Assembly: GCA_029959195.1 (NCBI GenBank)
Contig: CP114125.1
Location: 372,001 to 436,000, forward strand
DNA length: 64,000 nucleotides
From: Dictyophora rubrovolvata
Taxonomy: Eukaryota; Basidiomycota; Agaricomycetes; Phallales; Phallaceae
Direction: 5' to 3'
Positions 34,226-45,274 of this stretch are shown here, in pieces (position 1 is the stretch's first letter; every line of letters begins with the position of its first letter). The notes beneath the pieces are model-generated. The model saw only the letters and a list, made by a program, of their open reading frames with translations. It was not told the origin of the DNA and ran no database searches. Both the position numbers and the translations under genes were made by a program.

Positions 34226-35050
34226 TTAGCCCTTCAAATATCTTATAACATAAAATAATTATGCATTAATTAATATATCCTGGTCGTTCTTCAAACTGAT
34301 ATAACAAACGTGTAAAAAACATGTGAGGAGACTCAAAAATCTGAACTGGTGAGGCTGATCGAAAGCTAATGCGCTCAAGTTCTGGGCTATGATTGGGAGG
34401 ATTCATAAAACTGTTCCTGCCAACAAAACGCGAGAGAAGCAAGTAATGATACGTAATAAACATGTTATCTCTTTGAAAGGGACATCTATCAGGAGTCCAA
34501 GTAAACTGAGCAGATGAAATGCAATAACGATTGTTTATTCAGTCAATATGCTTCAAAGCTAGGCTCTAGGAATATTTAAATCGTATAACGTAAAAAATGA
34601 CCAACATGCGATGGGGCATCAGCGAAGGGGTGCGTTCGAGAGGTTCGAGAGAAGGTCGTAGGCTTCATTATTGATATGCGACCTCAGAGGAGCTTGAACT
34701 CGGATGACGAAAACATAGCGTTACTTGTTGAGAAGCATACAACGAGGAAGCGCCAAAATCTTGGCCTTTTTTCGCTGAATGATGTAGATTGAATATTAAA
34801 CGTGTTGACTGCCCCAACGTGAGTAAGTGGGGTATGACATTGAAGTTTACATTCCTTTAATGTATTACTTACACAAACACTGGAAGCAGCGAAGGACCAA
34901 CTGAAATTATTTAATAAATAATTTCTTATTTGGAAAGTTTCCTAAATTTAAAAAAAAACTCACAAAAAGAAAGATAGACCAAGGGTGATTTGAGTACGTA
35001 TATAAACACCGCTCAAGATGAAGCATACTAGTACATAAAAAGAACCTTAC
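34226..35050. other. Intergenic; right part belongs to a duplicated segment
   Basis: No recognised gene in 34.2-34.7 kb; a 65-codon minus-strand ORF (34266-34463) has no motif. 34.69-34.85 kb resembles 47.20-47.33 kb, so the duplication covering the DUF6533-like genes extends into the sequence downstream of both. Final exons of the 35-36 kb gene may also lie here. Confidence 0.5.
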
Positions 35051-35078
35051 TTCAGAAACACGTTAAGAGTGGGATGTT

Positions 35079-36114
35079 CTAGTCTTGCTTACAAAACAAA
35101 ATGCAAAACATCCATATACCGTCTCTCAAAAACACCTGGTATAACTCTGAATCCGGTATACCCGTTTTCCACGCCCTGAACTGCAAAAAAGCAAACCGTG
35201 CAACAACACAAGCAAAGGCGACAGTTTGGAACGTAAGTTCAAAGAACCTATGATATTTACTTAATGTCGGCGAAGATTCATGTATTCGCCTGATCAAAAT
35301 CTCACCAAACAAAGGCCACTATTCCAGAATGTTTCTCAAAAACGCAGCTTCCAAATAACTCTGGGAAAGGTGAAGGGAAAGGGTTGGGGATAATTTGATA
35401 CCTGGGTATACCCAGAGCGAGAATTATCACGACTCCGACTTCATTAAGTATGAAAAATGAACAAAGGAACCGGAGCAAAGGTTTCGAGCGTCCATAGAAT
35501 GCATATACTAAAATGATTGCCTGGTTAACCATTCTCAATGCGGGAAAGCAAAGTGGCGTAAATACCTCGCTGTACGAACAGTACATTCGAGCATGATACA
35601 GTGATCACACCCATAACAGAAACGAACCATACGATTCCCGGACACATGATTTGGATTCCTTTTATATTGATACCAAAGAAAACGAAGATAGTTCCACTCG
35701 GGAATGTAAGGGCCTGTCAAGTTTGCTAATCAAAGTAAAACCTACCTACATATGAAGTATGAGAGCAAGATATCGCACTATAAAATACAGGACCTTAACG
35801 AAATTTAACCCAGGTCTGAAAATCAGCTACATGGGTTGTTAGGGCAGAGGAGTAGAGGGGCGGTACATACGACCACATAAACTCTATCTATTTCAGTGGT
35901 CAGCGTAATATATATATCGCGTACGGAAGGAAGACGCTTACTTCTTCATCAATGGTTAAGACAGTATACCATATGATGCAAGTTGTACTAGCGACTACAA
36001 CGTTTTGTCACCCACGAGTAGAACAGAAGAATCTGTGTCCTTACCCAGATTGCAAAGATACTGAAAAAAGGGCGAAAACTCTTGTACAATCTGTGAATCG
36101 TTAAGCTGCGACAT
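35079..36114 (-). CDS. DUF6533-type multi-pass membrane protein, copy A
   Basis: Member of a large agaricomycete family of about seven-helix membrane proteins of unknown function. It starts MSQLNDSQIVQEFSPFFQYL (36114), and after an intron shows the DUF6533 signature TTCIIWYTVLTIDEE followed by GLNFVKVLYFIVRYLA and SYIW-like residues. Later exons carry further helices: NQAIILVYAFYGRSKPLLRF, CSFFILNEVGVVIILALGIP, FELTFQTVAFACVVARFA and VFLRDGIWMFCILF. A donor GTAAGC after the last of these means one or two more exons may lie below 35079. It is a duplicate of the gene at 47.5-48.6 kb in the same orientation. Confidence 0.75.
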
Positions 36115-36744
36115 TGTGCTACCAAGAGACCTTCGCTTAGGGAAAGACGAATTGGAACTTGTCGAACCCCAACATCCATGAAAGGTGATATAAAGTAATG
36201 GTACGATCAAAGCGCAGTCCCTTCAGTGGCGATGAGCTAAGATGCTTTGTTCAACAGCCAAGCGGTGAGGCTTCGAGGAGAAGATTGATATCTCAATACA
36301 TTTCTGATAGTTCCGATGACTGTCAGAAGACGCAGCCACGGTGCCACGAAACATTGAGTTAATCTGGTCCTGAGCGTCAGTTGGTTAATCAATCCAGAAA
36401 CATTGACACAGTTGACACATACAAGATATGTAGAAGTCAATCATCAGGGAGGTTTGGCTTTAAATTCATTTACGTCAAACCAGCTTGTTGAAGACACGTA
36501 TCATTGAGCCAATGGTATCCAGTTCTTCCATTCATTATATATTTTGCTATGATATCGTCGTTACCTCCCATCATCTTCTTCATCTTACATCTTCATCGTC
36601 ACATCCGACGACACCGCGTCAATTTGACATCTGGATCGTTCTCCAGGGTTACATAAATGCAAACAAATTGTTGCAAATATCCTAGTTATTTCTGATATGT
36701 AATTATCAGCCTTACTGAACGTTTGCGGAACTTTCTTGGCGAGA

Positions 36745-37035
36745 TATGAAATGGAAAGATACAGAATTGTTTCGGCGTTCGCCGGAACTTCTTCGCCGTA
36801 TATTACCGTGACGCCTTCACTAAATTCCGGGAAGAAAAAGAGACAAAAGCCTGATATTTGTTGGAATGCAGCAAGACGTCAAACGCTCACATCTCTGCAA
36901 TGTTTTTCATATTTTGAAATGATTACGACGAATTCGTCAAGCTCTTCAATGTTAAAGTTTTCGACCTCGCGTTGGGAACGAACGTCGTCGAACAATAATC
37001 AACTACAAAGACAAGAGACTAGCTCCAAAGAAATT
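36745..37035 (+). pseudogene. HSP20 fragment (promoter and first exon)
   Basis: Contains TTCGCCGGAACTTCTTCG, equivalent to the heat-shock element region of the other HSP20 loci. After it comes a degraded first exon with ACGAATTCGTCAAGCTCTTC, GTTTTCGACCTCGCGTTGGG and AACAATAATCAACTACAAAG, aligning with the first exon of the whole copy at 60.7 kb. The alpha-crystallin exons are absent, so no small heat-shock protein can be made here. Confidence 0.7.
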
Positions 37036-37786
37036 CATTATTCTTCTTTAGTTCAACGTGATGATAATTAACATACCTTAATATTACGACAAACTTCGGG
37101 TTCTCTGCTATGGTCGACGGCGTATTATAATGTGAAGGAAGAGGTTGTGAAATTCACGATACTTGTGGTGAGACAATAGGCAAGACCAAAGCTTGCCAGT
37201 CAAAATTATGTAGTATACAAGCCAAAGGTTTGAGCAATAGGAATGAGAGTATCAGGACGGATCGTAGAGAGATTTTGCGAGCACAAAAAGAGATGAGGAA
37301 ACAATGACATGTACTAATACTTAATACGTAGAACCCGTGTTATCTTGTCAAGATGACCTTTGATTTGTTAATACCATAATGGGAAAACCCTCATGGCGCT
37401 GCATGCTGTTGAGGGCCGGAACGAGTTACATGGAGATGGCACGAATTCGACGGCTAATTACGATGACGCGTTTAGACCAGCGCCTAGAAAACCAGAAGTG
37501 ACGGCACTACTCGTCGGCGGTGTAGGCCAAACTAGAATAAACTTGGCATCGCAAGATTATAGCCCCGTATATGCTCAGTCCCCGTGTTCATGATTTTATT
37601 AACCACTCATATGACTCAACGCCCCGAGTAAAAATAGTCGCCTAATTGGTTATAAAAACCTTTGTTTCTGGCACTCGTGTTCGTGTTTTTTTTCTTTTTT
37701 TTATTCAAAACCCTTCTCAGCGTTCATTCCAATCGCGATCGACATTGAGTACAATCTTTTTCGCCTTAAAACTTTTCCGTTTCACA

Positions 37787-37897
37787 ATGCTTTTCTCTCC
37801 TTCCATTCTCTTCCAAGCGTTTTTTCTTGTTTCCTTTCTCTTTATAGATATCACAGCTCCGTTTGTCTTGGGCTTTATGCAAGGAAAATGTCTATAA
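37787..37897 (+). CDS. Possible tiny secreted or membrane peptide
   Basis: A 36-residue ORF, MLFSPSILFQAFFLVSFLFI followed by DITAPFVLGFMQGKCL, looks like a signal peptide with a very short tail. A TATAAAA box lies about 120 bp upstream (37650s). Further exons are possible because a GT follows the lysine codon near the end. No homology is recognised and it may be chance. Confidence 0.25.
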   Translation: MLFSPSILFQAFFLVSFLFIDITAPFVLGFMQGKCL

Positions 37898-38049
37898 AAA
37901 CTAGTAGTTTAGATACGAAATATTATGGTATTATCCCCCCTCTAGTTATATTCACTCGCTGCAAAGAACGATTTCATTGTTCGCTGTGTCGAACTACTTC
38001 TATCCTCTATTCCTCAAATCTTTATTTTACCTACACTATCTCATTTTAT

Positions 38050-39660
38050 TTACACATCTCTATCCGACATACGCTGACACCGGTTCCCTCTTTCTCTGCG
38101 TACTCCTGAGCGGCGCATATCAATGCACGCAACAACCTCATCCTGTAAGAATGACTGCGGACAGCGTATGGTTATAGCTTTGAATGGGTGCCCTGCCTGT
38201 TGTCGAAACTCGGCGCATGTAGCCATAGTTTGGAAATACAGCTCACTTAATTCGAAGTCAAAGTCCAAAATATTTACCCTTAGTGTATGCAAAGAGGAGC
38301 AAGGAATATTACTGAAGTTGTCGCGCCGAGAGCCACCCTGCGCTGGTGTTGTGTCCTGGCTAGCGTTGATGTATGAAAAGCATGCTCCGTCATCCATCCC
38401 TGTCTGTGATGGAATATATGTAATGTGAGGCATCAATGTCATTAAGAAGGATTCCGATGCTAAATTATCCATGGCCGGACTCCCGTGATCGACATACAAC
38501 TGTTTTAAATTCACCAGCGAAGTGAAAATATTCCTAAGTGACACGGACCCTAACGGTGTGTTTTCCAAGTTTAAGAACGTGATATTTGATAATTGGAATG
38601 TTCGCAGAAAATCGGAGAGGTTCTCCTCAGGCTCGTGGGTAACATCGTATTTGGTTGAAAATACCGATTTATCGATGGGGGGGTCGCTGAATGTCAGGTC
38701 CATATACTCCTCAAATGGAAAGATTGACAGTGATGTAAAACGTCGCTGGGCGAGGACATGCAGCAGTATTCTCTGGGTCGAATTTTTTGACTTGTAAATC
38801 ATCGCATCAGATATGAAACTGGATGGTCTCAACAGGAAAGTCGAGATGCCGCAAAACAAGATCTACCATTTGGACTCCAAGACCCTGATCGTTTCCGAGT
38901 ACGAGTCGCCGAAGATATGGCAAATGAACTCGTCTTCTGGAGAACGTTGGCAAATCAATTGCTTGTCCCCGCCATTGCGGCGGGATTTTAATCATTTGAA
39001 GCTGTGGTGATAGTTCCAAGACGTCAAGGAAGAGGCCGCCATGAATGACCATAGTGTCCGTCATTTCAAGATGTATTTCAAACAAGTCTTGAAATAAGGG
39101 TGAAGAGAAAAGTCTATCAAAACCAGGCCAAGCTTCTAGATGTATATGTTTTAGATTAGGCGTATTTCCAGAAAACAAGATTCGCGGAAATTCTTCGTCT
39201 GCCTCCCAGCCGGTTCCTCCCACCGCTAAAGACAGACTTTTCAACCTCGGAGCAGGGTGTTTGAGATATGGCATGATCTGGTATACCAACTGTTTCATGG
39301 TGTCTCTTTCCACATAACCAGTTATCTGCAGAGTCCGGAACCTGTGCGCCTCTTGCAGAACGATAGCAAGCGCATGGGCATCCAATACCTGGCGAGATAT
39401 TGGGATAAGCACGTCCAATGACGCAGAACCAGATCGACGAAGCAGTTCCTTTATTTGACCTTTGTCGTTTCTTGGGATTTTAAAGTACGTCCACATGGTC
39501 AGGTCGGATAGAAGTGCCTGTCTCCATGAACGACAGACATGTGTCGCTATGATTGGAGGCGGTCTTGTTTTGTCCGCCAATTCAAGACCCGAAGAAACTG
39601 AGTGATATTCGTTTGTGGATTCTATGATCCACTTGAAAATTTCGTAGGGCTAGTAACAGT
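38050..39660 (-). pseudogene. F-box/LRR-like protein, frameshifted copy
   Basis: F-box proteins recruit substrates to SCF ubiquitin ligases. The minus-strand translation begins in the F-box (PYEIFKWIIEST, then HVCRSWRQALLSDLTMW) and runs through degenerate leucine-rich segments to about 38807. The homology then continues in another frame (ISDAMIYKSKNSTQRILLHV, AQRRFTSLSIFP, LSNITFLNLEN) down to 38050. The relative at 43.9-45.3 kb stays in one frame over the same junction, so one small indel (38807-38859) breaks this copy unless a very short intron explains it. No ATG is seen before the F-box; a stop codon lies immediately upstream. Probably a pseudogene. Confidence 0.7.
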
Positions 39661-39857
39661 TCGCATAACCGTGACCGGCGGTGACCGGGTTGCCAACACA
39701 ACAGAACGCAAAGCAAAGAATTTTGTCAATATTTCTCTCTCGTTTCTGCTGAAAACCCGAAAATACGCTGTAGGACTGTAGGCTGCATGGTACTCTATTT
39801 TTTTGGCAGTCTAAGATATGACTGGCTCAAATTTCGGCAACATTTCTGCGAGCGCTA

Positions 39858-39874
39858 ACGCGTGACTTACGCGT
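39858..39874. promoter_or_regulatory. Pair of MluI cell-cycle boxes upstream of RAD9
   Basis: Two ACGCGT sites (39858-39863 and 39869-39874) lie 76-92 bp upstream of the Rad9 ATG. ACGCGT is the fungal MBF binding site for G1/S genes. The same hexamer precedes SLD5 in this window. Confidence 0.65.
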
Positions 39875-39949
39875 TACATCACCCTTTTGCATCTTGTTCT
39901 TCCTCAATGCCTTCTGCTGGCAAAAGCCTAAGATCACGAACTATCTTCG

Positions 39950-41842
39950 ATGCCATTTCAAGCTACTCTCGGTGTCCAATCCTTGAAAGGTATTGATTAT
40001 CCATTCTCTCGCATATCTCTATTACTCAAGCGTCTATGTCGTAGTCTTTACTAAATGTCTGGCGTGTCTGGCGCGTTACGGCGACGACGTTGTTTTGCAA
40101 GCAGACCTTAGTTCGGTTTCCTTGAGTAGCACCAACTCTTCCAAGTCCGCGTTTGGTCAAATCAAGTTCAATGCCGTATTCTTTGAAAAGTACCATGCTC
40201 AGGCAAGTCAGCCGCCAGGCTCGACATTCCGCACGCCGCCTAGCCAGCAAGACCCAATTCTAGGCCAGTTGATGGTTAAAGTATGTATATCATATTAGCA
40301 TTATTATTAAAAAGCATTAGCGCATTCTCTGACATCGACGTATTAGTCACTTCTGTCAATTCTGAGGCATAAAACTATTGACAAAATAATTGAGCGCTGT
40401 CGTTTGTCGATACTTGACCCAGGCCGTGAAAATGAAGATGGTGATTCTGATGAAGAAAAAGATAGTCTAGAGCTTAAGTTGATTGTTCGTCTGTATTGCA
40501 AGCACGGTATGTAACTGTCTTCCCCTTTCGCTTCGCTGTAAGAGACGATTCGTACATCCCTGTTTTTAGGAATTGTGAAGACGCATAAGCTCGCTTTATT
40601 GACACCAACAAATGCTCTCACCCCTCGTATTCCGACTATGCCTTCAGAATCGCGTGTTGTTATCGGTCCTCGAGCTCTCAAAGACGTTCTTGAACATTTT
40701 TCTCATACAAAAGGTCCAAAACACGATCCTCAACTGCTTTGGATGTTTGGTCTCAATGATGTAAAAGTCAAGACTCATCAATTTACGACTGATGGGAAAG
40801 GTTAGGGCATTTGATTGGGTTTCATTGATAGTTTACAAGTACATCGATTTAGGCAGCAAGAATCAACATCTGTCGACGGAGATCTCTATTAACGCAGATG
40901 AGTTTGACCTGTATCAAATCCATGATCCTCCTTCTAGTATTGGTTTTCATTTAAAAGAATTCAATGCAAGTCACTTCTATGCTCCAACTCAGTGTCTCGT
41001 GCTAATTAACATCGCGTTGCAGGCTACCATAGCTCTCGCCGAAGCACTTTCGACGGCACTCATCATACGATTCACGGAGCCCACGGAACCTATTTTGATA
41101 GAATTTGAGTCAGATGTTACAGATTACGAATTCCTTTTCATTGTCTCGACGACTAATAGTACCTATGATCATATCCCTGGCAGTCACAACAACCTCAGAA
41201 AGCGCCAGCGCGAGGCTGAACGAACTGAAGCCCGAGACACTGAGATGGAGAACTCAGAAGATGGCAGTGCTTCACGAACGCACAAAAGGCGGCCAGAACA
41301 TGTTGTCGGTCCTTCTCGTCCGCTTTCTTCCGCTAATAGTACCCGAGAAGGATCCTCTGTCCTAAGATCCTCGAGTGTCTACAAAGAACCAAGTCCCAAT
41401 TTGAATGAAACCGATACACGACAAGGCTCAATCAGTCTCCAGGTACAATCTATCTCCAAGAATGTATCGTTATTCCTTCCGGGGGCTTCACAAGCATCTG
41501 ATCATGATATGGCGTTTACCCATGGTGCTTCAGGGGTGGAACATCTTGCGTATGAAGACTTTGAGGCTATGATGGATGCTGAAGGCACAGAAGTTGGGAT
41601 GAGTACAAAGGTTGGAATAATGCCTGTGAGACAACATGGTCAAAATTTTGGTGGTACGGATCCGGAAAATGATAGTCATATGGAAGAGGATAACGAAATG
41701 TTTCCTGCAACGCAACCTTCAACTGCCGGTTCTGGCCGCTTTAAAGTGAGTGGCTGGTTGATTGACAGACGTTGCTTCATTTTTCTCACCAACGTGACTG
41801 ATTATTGTTGGTTAGCCATTTCAGCCTTTATTCGACGATTAA
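39950..41842 (+). CDS. RAD9: DNA-damage checkpoint clamp subunit Rad9
   Basis: Subunit of the nuclear 9-1-1 (Rad9-Hus1-Rad1) sliding clamp that activates the ATR/Chk1 checkpoint. (Homologous to S. pombe Rad9, not to budding-yeast Rad9.) Exon 1 39950-39989 (MPFQATLGVQSLK); exon 2 40045-40280 with LARYGDDVVLQADLSSVSLS and AFGQIKFNAVFFEKYHAQ, matching the first PCNA-like lobe. Later exons give LRHKTIDKIIERCRLSI, YCKHGIVKTHKLAL, FHLKEFNATIALAEALSTAL and IEFESDVTDYEFLFIVST. The tail is long, polar and probably disordered (Ser/Thr-Pro and acidic residues), as in other Rad9 proteins, and ends FKPFQPLFDD. One intron uses a GC donor (AAT|GCAAGT, 57 nt, no in-frame stop), so unspliced read-through would add 19 residues. 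Confidence 0.88.
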
Positions 41843-42708
41843 TTTAAGAAACTCTTCATGTTCTCGGGAATGGGCTTTCAGTCTAGAAGCTTGTTAAGTA
41901 ATATATATACGGAAATGGTGCTCTAATTGGGTAAATATTACAACTGAAGTTGAATTAACCCCCTCACACGCGAAGAGCGGCAACCGATGTGATAGGCAAT
42001 GTCTGAAAATGGTTTTGAAACGGGGTTATTATGCTCAGCTGAAGAACGTGAAGGACAATAACATACTGGTGCTGGCTAAAGCTCGTTCGCTTGTCATTGA
42101 CATCGGAGGAATCACGAAATGCAAAGGCGTTCAATTCATATGTAAAGTCAGGTCACCCCTATAGCCTCACAGGTGAGAAACAGGCGGGCGTTCCTTAATT
42201 TAGCAGTGTGCTGATTGAAGTCTGTCAGTTCCTTCATATATATAGCATTGGAATGGTCAACTTCGCTATCACGTTAACGACTTCCTCTTCCTTTTCCTAG
42301 TTTTGCTTTGCATTTGTACGGTACCCATGACCCCAAGTGGTTTTATTTTGTGAAGTCACGGCCGGAACAAGGATGGCCCGATGTCAAGTCAAATATATGC
42401 AGAAGGGCGCATCCGTATGTCCTCCGATTTCTTCTCAATACAAAGGTTAATTACCGTTTTGTCATTCGGATTTTCCTTCGGCTTATTGTATTATTCCATT
42501 CCCGAATGTATGTCAATCTCACGTCCAAAACTCTCAAATCTGTCAATATTAATTGCGCGATTACAAGCCATAGTCACGGAATCTGTGTCCTGAAATCTTT
42601 CAGAAAAATCAATATAAAAGACAAACAACGTTATAGAAAAAAATCAGACTCGAAGCTGAATCTAATCCCCAACAGATTACTGAGCCTCTTTGAAATCATA
42701 TCCCAACC
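41843..42708. other. Intergenic, no gene recognised
   Basis: 3' flank of RAD9 and promoter of the next gene. ORFs at 42308-42712 have no motif. Nothing else could be supported. Confidence 0.45.
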
Positions 42709-43516
42709 ATGACCGTCTTCCAAGCATATTGCAGCAGCGTTAGTCACATTCCACCCCCTTGCCTCCCAAGATAATTTCCTCTAACATCTTTCCTCTTAGA
42801 TTGAAGACGACAGTACCTGGCGTTTTGTGCTCACCTTCCCTGACTCCAGTGTTGCCGATGAATGGTGGCGTGCCATCTCAGACACGTCCTCAATTGCGTC
42901 GTTATTCACGCGCATTAACCCACAAGCCTACACGCACTCCCCAAGTTTGCTCAACGTGTATAACTTCTTTGTTGACGCTAGAACCCAAAGTTTCGCCTCT
43001 AGCTTTAAAGGGCGATTCTTTATGACTTTGATTGACGACAAGGGCGGGCGAGGTCTTCCTATTGTGCCAAGCTTGAATGTAGCAAACGCAATTAGCGGAA
43101 ACTGGTGGGGCATTTATAAATTATTGGAAAAGCTTAAAATTGACTTTTTTGTAATACTTTATAGGTTCTTCATTCGCTCCACCGCTGACCCCACCCTCTA
43201 CTGGTTCTACAACCAAACCGATGAGTGCAACAATGTCACAATCTCCAAGACCGGACGCACCCGTTTCCGCATCACTGCCGTGCAAGCCTCCATTGCCGGA
43301 AAAGTACTTATTCGCACTGACCAAATCACAATTGAAATTGAGCGCACAAACCTGTCTGTCAATCTTGACAGTATCGGTGATTTAGTTGCTGGTAATAATC
43401 CCCATCAGTTCCTGTTTGGCGACTTTAAGAGGAATATTGGCTATAGTCAAGCGAATGGGGCGTTGAACAATGTAGAGGACGGAAGCTCTGGGTGGACCTG
43501 GGAGTTGGTGGAATAG
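42709..43516 (+). CDS. 226-aa family protein, copy 3
   Basis: Whole copy, nearly identical to the broken copy at 112-914 in the opposite orientation. Exon 1 42709-42738 (MTVFQAYCSS), exon 2 42800-43104 (begins IEDDSTWRFVLTFPDSS), exon 3 43165-43516 (ends SSGWTWELVE), about 228 residues. Family landmarks are VADEWWRAISDTSS, FASSFKGRFFMTLI, NVANAISGNW, FFIRSTADPTLYWFY, GRTRFRITAV and HQFLFGDFK. Similarity to copy 1 continues past the stop to about 43627. No signal peptide or membrane helix. Function unknown. Confidence 0.8.
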
Positions 43517-43894
43517 TTATGCGGCGATATTGTTGATGACAGAGCTAAGTAGTACTAGCACGACCTTCTTGTTGTGTCCTGTATCTTTTTTTTGGAATTT
43601 TTGTATGGCTGGGTCACATGCCTTGTTGTTGAATCTATTCGTGTCTATATTCTTTTGCGTAGCTTGAGGTTGAGGTAATCAGCTGCTAGCTCTAAAGACC
43701 TCCAGGCTTCGACGACAGATAATAATGATTCAGAAGGCCTTGGATCTACGCCCAAACATGCTTCTACAAAAATAAAACCCCATATGTTTTGAAGATGTGC
43801 CACCATACATACACTGTATATTTGCCTAAAGCATAAACTATAGGCAGTAATTGGACCTGATATCATCAATCACAGTCGCGAACTTGAAATCTCT

Positions 43895-45274
43895 TTAACG
43901 ACGATTCGGGACCAGTAGTTGAATGTATGATTCACCTTTTAATAATGAAACTGTAATAGGAAAGTCTTGACGAGGCTTGAGCCACGTCATAGTCTCTTCC
44001 GTTACATGCTCCTTTGAACAACGGATCCTTATTGATTCGAACGGGCGTCCCGCCTGACGTCGGATGTAGGAACATTCAGAGAGCAACTGTGCGTACTGTT
44101 CGTCCAATTTCGTGTAATCGGAAACAATGTCTATATCCAAATTGGACAGGGACGGGCAGGGAAACATGTGTTCAGAGGGGTGTGTGTGCCAGGGTCCAGG
44201 CTCACTCCGTGCGGATGCTTTTTCCTGGTTTGGATGCGTTTTATCGGCCATCTCTTGGTCCAAGCCTGCTTGCGCCAGTGGGTTTAAATGGTGAGGTATC
44301 AGTGCCTTCAAGAAGGATGTCCCCAGCGAATACACAGACTGATGCCCATCCTTGTGATAGACATTCAGACGCTTTAAATTTACCAACATGACGAAGATGC
44401 TCTTAAGCATCACGTATTCCCATCGATCGAACATCAAACATAAACCTTCGATATTTGATAATTCAAAAATTTGCAGAAACTTGGGGAGGTTCTCCGCAGG
44501 ATTATAAGTATTGTTGTAACCTACTCCAAATGCCGAATTCCACCCAGTGCGCGGAAAGCGTTCGAGGAATTCTAGAAACACTTTGTTTAGATGAGGATAT
44601 AGGGATAAAAACGTGAGACGGCGTCGGGCAAGAAACCGCATCAACGGTGTTGTGTCAAAGTTTTCAGGGTTCAAGTCGGTGAATACAATAGAATAGAGGA
44701 CGTCCTCGACGGGAAAAACAACATGTCCTAGGATGAGATTCGCTAGATCAGAATTACCCATGAGATGAAGCTGCCGAAGATGCGATAGGCAAACTTGGCG
44801 ATCGGAGGATATTGGAAAAATAACCGTTGGATTGACTTTATGGCTCCACCACCCCAGTCGAAACATGCGAAGACACGGCGACAGTTCGAGAATATCGAGA
44901 AGAATATCGCCGGAAATGGCTGTTTCAACTCTCAAATCGAGGTGAAAATCGGATAAATTTCGGAATAAAGGAACGGACAGAAGTTCTGGGAAAACGACGT
45001 GGACTGGAAAGTTTACATGTCTCAAATTCGGGGCACGTCCAGAAAAAAGCGTTCGAAGGAATTTCTTCCCTGCAACCCCTTCTTTTCCTCGCACATCGAA
45101 ACGGAACGTTTGTAACATGGGTGTAGGGTGCTGAAGATATGAAAGAATCTGGTCTACTAAATCATCCGGGACTTCTTCAGAATAAATATTGATTTGAAGG
45201 ATCCGAAATCTGTGCATTTCTTGGAAAACGTTAAACAGCACACTCGATAGGCGTGCTTCATCAGGAAAATTCAA
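43895..45274 (-). CDS. F-box-family LRR-like protein, lacking its F-box
   Basis: A single open frame of about 459 residues with degenerate leucine-rich segments (FQEMHRFRILQINIYSEEV, PTPMLQTFRFDVRG, APNLRHVNFP, SHLRQLHLMGNSDLANLILG, LVNLKRLNVYH), matching the 38.0-39.6 kb gene along its length. The apparent start at 45274 is TTG, not ATG, and the F-box itself is missing. An F-box with following residues (MLERFPYEIFRRVIQ, HVCRSWRTLLLSD) lies at 46344-46742 on the same strand. The two may be one gene split by about 1.1 kb of inserted DNA, or two truncated copies, since their junction regions seem to overlap a little in homology. Confidence 0.65.
   Translation of the reverse strand: MNFPDEARLSSVLFNVFQEMHRFRILQINIYSEEVPDDLVDQILSYLQHPTPMLQTFRFDVRGKEGVAGKKFLRTLFSGRAPNLRHVNFPVHVVFPELLSVPLFRNLSDFHLDLRVETAISGDILLDILELSPCLRMFRLGWWSHKVNPTVIFPISSDRQVCLSHLRQLHLMGNSDLANLILGHVVFPVEDVLYSIVFTDLNPENFDTTPLMRFLARRRLTFLSLYPHLNKVFLEFLERFPRTGWNSAFGVGYNNTYNPAENLPKFLQIFELSNIEGLCLMFDRWEYVMLKSIFVMLVNLKRLNVYHKDGHQSVYSLGTSFLKALIPHHLNPLAQAGLDQEMADKTHPNQEKASARSEPGPWHTHPSEHMFPCPSLSNLDIDIVSDYTKLDEQYAQLLSECSYIRRQAGRPFESIRIRCSKEHVTEETMTWLKPRQDFPITVSLLKGESYIQLLVPNRR

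Noticed and set aside
43645-43869. Minus-strand ORF just before the F-box-related gene
   Set aside because: It lies between two genes, partly in the conserved 3' flank, with no motif; it could be an untranslated tail.
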